64,000 nt of DNA from Oscheius onirici (Eukaryota > Nematoda > Chromadorea > Rhabditida > Rhabditidae): contig OW051471.1 of NCBI GenBank assembly GCA_932521025.1, forward strand, positions 1,302,001 to 1,366,000, written 5' to 3'. Shown here piece by piece: positions 57,824-64,000 of the stretch. How positions within the stretch are numbered: position 1 is the first letter of the stretch; each line of letters starts with the position of its first letter. The notes under the pieces were generated by a model. It searched no databases and had not been told where the DNA came from. It saw only the letters and a list, made by a program, of their open reading frames with translations. The translations under genes were made by a program, and so were the position numbers.

Positions 57824-58853
57824 CTGGAAGTTGTGGTCGTACACATTGGCTAATATTAATGTTTTTGGTGAATTGTTGGGCTAGATCAGCGATAACTATG
57901 AACATAAGTTCCGATCGACTTTTATGTAAAGAATGACACGTCTCACTGAGAAAAACATTCCGATACAACTTAAAAGATTTTTGAATCTTTGGGGAAGCTT
58001 GTTACTGCGTGCAAGAAAGTTATTTTAACCTTATGATTCATTGAAACAAAAAAACTCCGATAAAATCAGAACAATTTCATTTATAAGCCGTGCTCGTCCC
58101 AAAAACTGTACAAGAACGAGCTTCACATTACTTTTCACATAGTTTGTTTTATCAAAATTTTATGATCTGATCATTAGACAATCCGGAGTTATAGCCACAG
58201 CTTCGCCGTAAAAAATTTGGTTTCGAATATCTATCATTTTTAGGTCTTGTCTTATTGAGGCAGTTTGAGGTCCTCTGTAAAACTGCACAAAACATCCAAA
58301 AACTGAGAACAGCATGTTGGTTTGAAATGAAAAAAAAGATATGAAGGTTTCTGTTTCTTTTCGAGTTATTTTCAGGTGTAAAAGTGAGAGAACACAAGAT
58401 AAAAATGGTTTGACCTAAATGTTATAAGTTAGAAGCAGTTGTTTGCATTCCCCTCTTTGAAAAACGAATTATATCCCGTGAAAACCGACCACATTGCCTA
58501 TTTTTCAGTCACGCAAAATTGCGTACAAAAGCATTAGTATTCCAGCGTTTTTCGCCATAAGTCGAAAGTACGTAAGGTAAAAATTCATCGGTCCCGATAA
58601 AATCTTGTTTCACAGATAGGGAATATATATAAGTCAGGGTTGTCTTTTATGGGCAATATGAAGACCAAGTGTCCATAGATAACGTTTTCGAATTTCAAAG
58701 AAAGAGCTATTTTTCCGTTTTCCACGCAAAATCCAGAAAAATCAGAAAGAGGGAAAGAATAAGGAAGCGAATCACTAGGTTAAGTTATCGATTCTCTAAT
58801 GGTAGGTTCCCCTGAAACATTTTTGATATTTTTTTCATTTTTATTTTCCAAGT

Positions 58854-59144
58854 CCCCAATCAAGCAAAAAAAAAGTCTGCCTACTAGGCGCGTGAAAAGA
58901 CGATAATATGGCCATGTCGTATTCGTTGACAATGCGTGGCCACTTTACAATCCTCGAGACCTCTGCCTGATTCAGAATTTGTGTGCGTTTACAAGAGGCG
59001 ACGAGACGGGGAAAGGGCGCACCGGCTGGCCATTGTCAACGAATACGATATGGCCATATTAACGTCTTTTCACACGGCTAGTAGGCCGACTTCTGCCACC
59101 TTGATGGCTTTTTTTGGGCGGATGTCTGTTTGATTGGGGACTTT
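58854..59144. mobile_element. MITE with AAGTCCCCAATCAA ends
   Basis: The left end AAGTCCCCAATCAAGC and right end TTTGATTGGGGACTT are inverted. Internal inverted blocks include GTGAAAAGACG/CGTCTTTTCAC and TGGCCAT.TCGTATTCGTTG. It has no coding capacity. Confidence 0.7.
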
Positions 59145-60455
59145 AAGTCTGGAAATGATAATGTAAAATGTCAAAAATGTTTCAGAGATAACAGTTAATC
59201 GAATAGATTTGCCTAGTAATACTTTCGCTGCTTTACGGGGTTCAAATATGTGTTTTCTTCAAAGTTTTCTTCAAGCACTTGTTCTTGTAGTCATCTAATT
59301 CTAGGCAAAACGTCTTTTATGGCTGTTTCATAGTTTTGGGCTGTGACACGCAAACCAGAAACTCGAAATTTCGGCTGACAATGAATATATAGCATTCTCG
59401 GAACATGTAAAGATTTCTACTAGAATAATTCTTCCAAGCTTCTTAGCATCAAAATATGATCGGGCATTTTTTGAGAAACTGTCCCTTTTGGACGAAGGAT
59501 GTTTTGGGCGACTGAGAAAGACTTTTTCAAGGAAAAATAAGAGAAAATTTTGTCAAACGTTGCAGTAGAAATATATAGGAAGACAACGTATGGCATAACC
59601 AATGTGTCGAGTAATAATTATCGGAAAGTAGTATTTTGGAGAAAAGGTTTCATGGGAATGGTGTAAATAGGGTAGTTTTCCATTTACTGATTTGACGACT
59701 AGGGTCTTAGAAAAATTCAACGTGAACGAAAACAAAAGCAGCACGTTTGGATTCGTTATGAAGCGTTCTTGAAACGAAATGAATCGTTACTATCTAGAGC
59801 AAATAAAAACTAGCTTAGCAAGCTAGCAAATAGAAAAGTTCTGAACGAATTTCAGTTATTAGAGTTAGGGGGACCAAATAGGTGCACTCAATGATAAACT
59901 CGCGGCGTGAGGTTATAAAATTGATATCTTTCTCGGTCAGACTGTAATTTTCAGAGTCGTTTTCACCCATACGTTTTTTGGAGAATACGCAAAACTTCTG
60001 CACGTGGAACAAAGTCTGAACAATAAGTAGCTTCTGTTGTTGCATGGGCAGCGGGTAAAGTAGGGAAGGATAGACAGGGTGAAGAACAAAGCGGGACTTG
60101 TTTGAGATAAAATTGGAGAGGTTGTATGCAAAGAACAGACGATTATTACAGTACGACACCGCCGGCGACGAAGTCGTCTGGCGTTTATGGAAACCTCAAA
60201 AGCTACCAATACTCAGTCTGCGATTTCCTCAGCAATGATACTAATTGAGCGTCGAAATACGGAGAAGGAATCATCAAGCTTCGACTGACAATTAGGTTAT
60301 AGTTTCTTTGAAACATTTACAAGACCTCTACGTCTCGATAACTTTTTGCAGTTTCTCAGCCTCAATCAGGTTTGTAATGAGAACGAGATGAAAGTGTTTT
60401 AGAATAAGAATAGTAGAATGTTTCAGTAGAATTGTAAGAAAAATAATAATTACCT

Positions 60456-61040
60456 TATAGGTCTCGCCAAAATGAGTTTCAAATTTCTGGTCCCGGCTTG
60501 GTCTCGAGGCGACTTGGCGCGCAAATTATTTTAGGCGGGATTTCAAGTTTTTTTCGTTTTTTTCTAGTCGAATTTTCGTTTTCTTTTCTTTTTTTTAACC
60601 CATTTTTCTTGTTTCTTTCTTGCCTATCAATCGTGGAAATGCCCTCTATGATTTTAAGAAAAAACTAGTGGAAAATTGTTTAGTTTTCAATTTTTATCGC
60701 TTATCTTCGTCAAAGCAAGTGCTATCATCGGCAGGATTGATAAATCATAAGTAGGAGTACTATTTCCAGGCCTATATTCGCAAACACCAGCATCGACACC
60801 CTCTTAGAGCTTCTTTTTCTATTTTTGATCATTTTGGAATTCTTTTTACATAAAATCATAGAGAGCGTTTTTACGATTGATAGGCAAAAAGAAACAAGAA
60901 AAATGGCTTAAAAATAAAACGAAAATTCGACTAGAAAAACGGTGAAAATTTGAAATCCCGCCTAAAATAATTTGCGCGCCAAGTCGCCTCAAGACCAAGC
61001 CGGGACCAGAAATTTGAAACTCATTTTGGCGAGACCTATA
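60456..61040. mobile_element. 585-bp palindromic element with TATAGGTCTCGCC ends
   Basis: TATAGGTCTCGCCAAAATGA and its complement bound arms of about 175 bp that are nearly perfect inverted copies (including GGCGCGCAAATTATTTTAGG). The ends include TA. The middle of about 235 bp is AT-rich. Confidence 0.78.
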
Positions 61041-61512
61041 GCACACTCGCTTTGTTGATCGGTTTGTCATGCACCATGCTTCTGAACTACAGATTCCATT
61101 TTTTTCAGTTTTTTTCCCATTCTAAAAAGTTTCAAACGAATGGTAAAAACAATCAAATGTGTTCTGCTAGCGCTGTTGATCTTCGATTCGAGTTCAAAAG
61201 TTTGCAAGTATTTATTTTGAACACTACTGAGAAACACAAGGAAGACGGTAGAAACTGTCAGTTTGAAACGCTTCCAAAAATGACAGATTTTATAGAAAAT
61301 TGACCTCAAACATGGAAAATTGCCAAAGTTTCTGGCCCATCATTTGGATCTGATCCTTTTTTTTCGAGAGCTTTTTGCTTGAAAATCAAAATTTTTTGTT
61401 TTTGTTTCATCCTTTCTTCAGATATCCGAATAATCGGACTGCAATGCTTTGAACATCCTTTTTGCTTGAAAAACTCTAAAAAAATTACCTGTTTACATGA
61501 GTCAAAACTCTC

Positions 61513-62438
61513 TCAGCTGGTCAATCGATCCGGAAGGAGGAATTGGTGGGAGAAAGCACAACAATATGTGTGCTCTGTGGCCTCCGGTAAAAGTGCAGTC
61601 TCTCTCTGCGGCCGCCTGACCCGCTCCCACTTTTGAATGGTCAGCCGGCTGTCCCCTTTCCCATTGTGAGTCTCCTGTGGGCAACACCGCCAATTTCCGA
61701 AGGTCAGGAGGACCAATTGAGGAAGGGAGAGGGGAGAGTAATCCAATGAGACTGTCAATACCAAAAGCTGGTAAAAACTAGTTGTAAGAATGCTTCAGCT
61801 ATTTCATATAGTAACAGTATTCAGATCTTCTCCAATGAATATACCGTAAAAGCTCTAATAGAAGCCCACCCCCCTTACGTAAGATACGCAATTACGTACT
61901 CACGTTTTTTAGGATCAAGACGTCATTTTTCAGCTTTTTGGTGTTCTGCAAAGTTGTAGAGGACGTCAGGAGCTACAACTTTGCAGAACATCACAAAGTC
62001 AGAAAATCACGTCTTGGCCCAAAAACGGGCATACGTAATTGCGTATCTTACGTAAGGGGGGTGGGCTTCTATTAGAGCTTTTACGGTATGCGACATCTCA
62101 AAAAAAAACGTATAATTTTAGACAGTCGTTTGTGCATCAGTGAATTGCTTTTTTTGCTAGACAAGAACCAGCTTCCATTAGACTGCTCAAACTATTTACT
62201 TTACATGTACTCCTCCAAACAAAGCTTCGTTTTCTAAGTTGTAGTGAAATTTTCACGGTGGTACCACAATACCAGTTCTACGAACTTTTTGCAGCGGGGA
62301 GTCTGCGACGTGTCTGGCCGATAAAAAGGTGATTCCAAACTCACGGTGCAACAAAAGTAATTCATTCAAGAAGCAGTTTTACTCACGCGTCAGAGCCCAA
62401 ATAGAGAGGTTATTCTGGATTCCAGGAAATACATGAAG
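61513..62438 (-). CDS. Last two exons of an unknown gene (partial)
   Basis: Reverse-strand exons 62438-62387 and 61751-61513 join in phase 1 to 96 residues: LHVFPGIQNNLSIWALT, then LSLDYSPLSLPQLVLLTFGN, a basic stretch (IQKWERVRRPQRET) and a Cys-containing C-terminus (HTYCCAFSHQF). Acceptor and donor signals are good. The second exon is distinctly GC-richer than its surroundings. Its first part is hydrophobic enough for a membrane span. The start must lie upstream, perhaps beyond the window. It lies 3.7 kb upstream of HHAT on the same strand, too far for a typical nematode operon. Family unknown. Confidence 0.4.
61842..62088. mobile_element. 247-bp palindromic MITE with TACCGTAAAAGC ends
   Basis: Near-perfect inverted ends: TACCGTAAAAGCTCTAATAG on the left and its exact complement on the right, continuing through GAAGCCCACCCCCCTTACG. 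Bordered by TA. The central hairpin GTTCTGCAAAGTTGTAG...CTACAACTTTGCAGAAC is shared with the interior of 15037-15733. Confidence 0.88.
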
Positions 62439-62574
62439 CTGTAAATTTTGGGAAAAAATTCTCGAAAATTGAAATATTTCAAACAGCGTCTCATATGACA
62501 ATCGCCTGAAACTAAACTGTTATTTTTTGAAGCAGCTGGTGTTTTGTACCATTCCGACAGCGTGAAAACTGGGA

Positions 62575-62705
62575 ATTGTAACGGACGGCGTTGTTAAGTG
62601 GCGTCCGAAAGAAGCGGCTGGCCGATAGCGCAATGGTAGAGTAATGAGACAGGTCCCCGATTCGAGTCTCGGTTGGTCCAATGGTTGTTTCTTTACCTCT
62701 GTGTC
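62575..62705 (+). repeat. tRNA-like short repeat, copy 2
   Basis: GGCCGATAGCGCAATGGTAG resembles acceptor plus A box, and GATTCGAGTC followed by TTGGTCCA resembles B box plus 3' acceptor. T-arm pairing is poor. It matches 1998-2110 on both flanks. Confidence 0.45.
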
Positions 62706-62924
62706 GATTATGGTGACAAGAAACAGAGAAGAAATACTTTTCCAAACACTTCAAATACAAAAGCTTTCGAAGTTAGAAAGAACGCAATTTTCAGATCTTT
62801 TTTATATAGTCACAACCTTGACTTCAGTGACGATTTCTTATCACACCGGTTGGTCCAGTGGATTTGGCTTTGCCTTCCATTAGTGCGAAACGCGTTTAGC
62901 ATAAAATCGCGCGTAGTGCGCGTC

Positions 62925-63365
62925 AACAGCATTTTCAGGTTTCGGGACCAATTCTATCGGATTCAGCGTAAAAAGTTACCCCTAGAAACACATTTTCAAG
63001 AAATTTGGTCGAAGAACAAAAAAGAGCCAAAACGTTTTTTTACAAAACGTCCGTGTACGCGATTTTTTTGATTTTTTTTTGACTCGTTTTTTGACCTACA
63101 AGGTCGAAAATTTGGCTATTGATGTAACTTTTCCGACTCTACAGAAGGGGCCTTTTTGTTTTTCAATTTGAGGCCCGGATCATACCTCTACGCCCTTCAT
63201 TTTTTGGACTTTTTGGAGAAATTTTTTTACCGAAAAAGTTAGTGTATTGCTAAGAGTCGCCACTCCACTCAGACGACCCGGGTTCGATCCCGCCCTTCTG
63301 CAAACCTTTTTGCTAAAATGCTTTGGGTAGAAAATGACTGTGAACAACTCCTGGAATCTTTTTCT
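62925..63365 (+). repeat. Dispersed repeat with B-box-like site, copy 2
   Basis: Partner of 11130-11580 over about 410 bp in the same order, with small indels. It contains GACGACCCGGGTTCGATCC. Confidence 0.55.
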
Positions 63366-63655
63366 GATCGCATTCGACCATTTCCTGCCATTAGGTAAAG
63401 GCACAAGGTATTTATTCTGAGTTTACTCCTTGTTTATACGGACCAATCCTTTTAGAAACGAGGGAGTATTGTAGTTTTCTGCTTCTACCCTGGTCCTGCA
63501 AAATGGCTCAGGGTATGCTTAGGTTTGCTGAAGTTCTGGGTATAGGCTTCTCCCGATTCTGATGAAGTAAATCTCGAAAGTGGTGGGAATTATCGTAACA
63601 AAGAACCAAAATACCAAAAGCTTGATTGTAAGGGATTGTGAGGCATGTTCTCTAA

Positions 63656-64000
63656 CCAATGCAGACTCGATCCATTCTTGGAGTACCTCGACATCAGTAC
63701 GTTAAAATTCTGACCGGTCTGGTGTTTGTACGAAAAATGAACCGGACTGTGCCGAAAAATTTGGTTCACACTTTTTGCTAGTGTATGGAGAATCACTATT
63801 CGTAAATTCTATGAATTTTGGCAAAAAGAGAACAATCTGGATCTGTGAAAAGGCGGATTCTTTGAAGAAGAAGGGATTTGTCTTTGCCCTTCGTTTTACT
63901 GACCGAACAAAAAGAGAACAATACTTTTGTGTGAACTACGCAACTGAACAAAAAGTGAACAATAGCTCTAACAAAAGTCAAATCCTCGTCTTTTCTCATT
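63656..64000. mobile_element. Foldback family arm cut by the window edge
   Basis: Reverse complement of about 8500-8870, running from the GACCGGTCTGGTGTTTGTAC block to CTCGTCTTTTCTCA. Its partner arm, if any, lies beyond 64000. Confidence 0.6.

Larger units (their letters stand above)
57824..61512. other. Upstream region of HHAT, gene-poor
   Basis: Holds MITEs at 58854-59144 and 60456-61040. An open frame at 59815-60159 (-) has no splice partner. No promoter element stands out beyond the acceptor at the HHAT start codon. Confidence 0.45.
62439..64000. other. Right-edge repeat region
   Basis: Holds the tRNA-like repeat (62575-62705), the B-box repeat copy 2 (62925-63365) and a foldback arm (63656-64000). 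No exon could be supported. Confidence 0.45.

Noticed and set aside
59815-60159. 114-residue reverse open frame as a membrane protein
   Set aside because: No acceptor or donor context and AT-rich codon composition; likely chance.
1-64000. CRISPR arrays, operons of bacterial type or bacterial transfer
   Set aside because: No regularly spaced direct repeats and no prokaryotic-type gene; all genes have spliceosomal introns.

Overview
The window is nuclear DNA from a nematode, most likely a free-living chromadorean related to the Caenorhabditis/rhabditid group. Two cuticle collagen genes and an ET-module gene are nematode hallmarks. Introns are GT...TTTCAG with a short AT-rich class, coding third positions favour C, and non-coding DNA is AT-rich. 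No bacterial, organellar or viral genes were seen. All gene models are hand-assembled exon by exon from open frames, splice signals and matching intron phases.

Layout. 589-813 (+): last exon of an unknown gene entering from the left. 3198-4563 (+): cuticle collagen A. 5053-7447 (+): member 1 of an unknown gene family whose broken paralogue lies at 31268-33218 (-). 7448-13713: repeat-dense intergenic DNA. 13769-17216 (+): cuticle collagen B. 19100-20197 (-): small secreted protein. 22845-29464 (+): secreted protein with two ET modules. 34216-44145 (-): complete ABCG (White-type) half-transporter, 624 aa in 6 exons. 44599-45585: dead Tc1/mariner transposon. 45811-46902 (+): N-terminal part of a DEG/ENaC channel without ectodomain or second membrane span. 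47525-57823 (-): complete HHAT-type MBOAT acyltransferase, 530 aa in 13 exons, with the catalytic His and the conserved Asp. 61513-62438 (-): last two exons of an unknown gene.

The genes form no single pathway. Collagens, secreted proteins and a lipid-modifying acyltransferase all fit epidermis or extracellular-matrix biology, but that link is inference. The genes are large because their introns are packed with mobile elements.

The most striking content is the repeat landscape. At least four non-autonomous elements have terminal inverted repeats and 8-bp target-site duplications (hAT signature), and their ends are built from repeats of a short word that differs from element to element. Other families are TA-flanked palindromic MITEs, large foldback elements, tRNA-derived SINE-like repeats with a GATC-rich tandem tail, two LINE reverse-transcriptase tails, a C-run element present in two nearly identical copies, and nested insertions. 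A short motif, TTTTTGTTTCA, recurs across introns and intergenic DNA far more often than expected.
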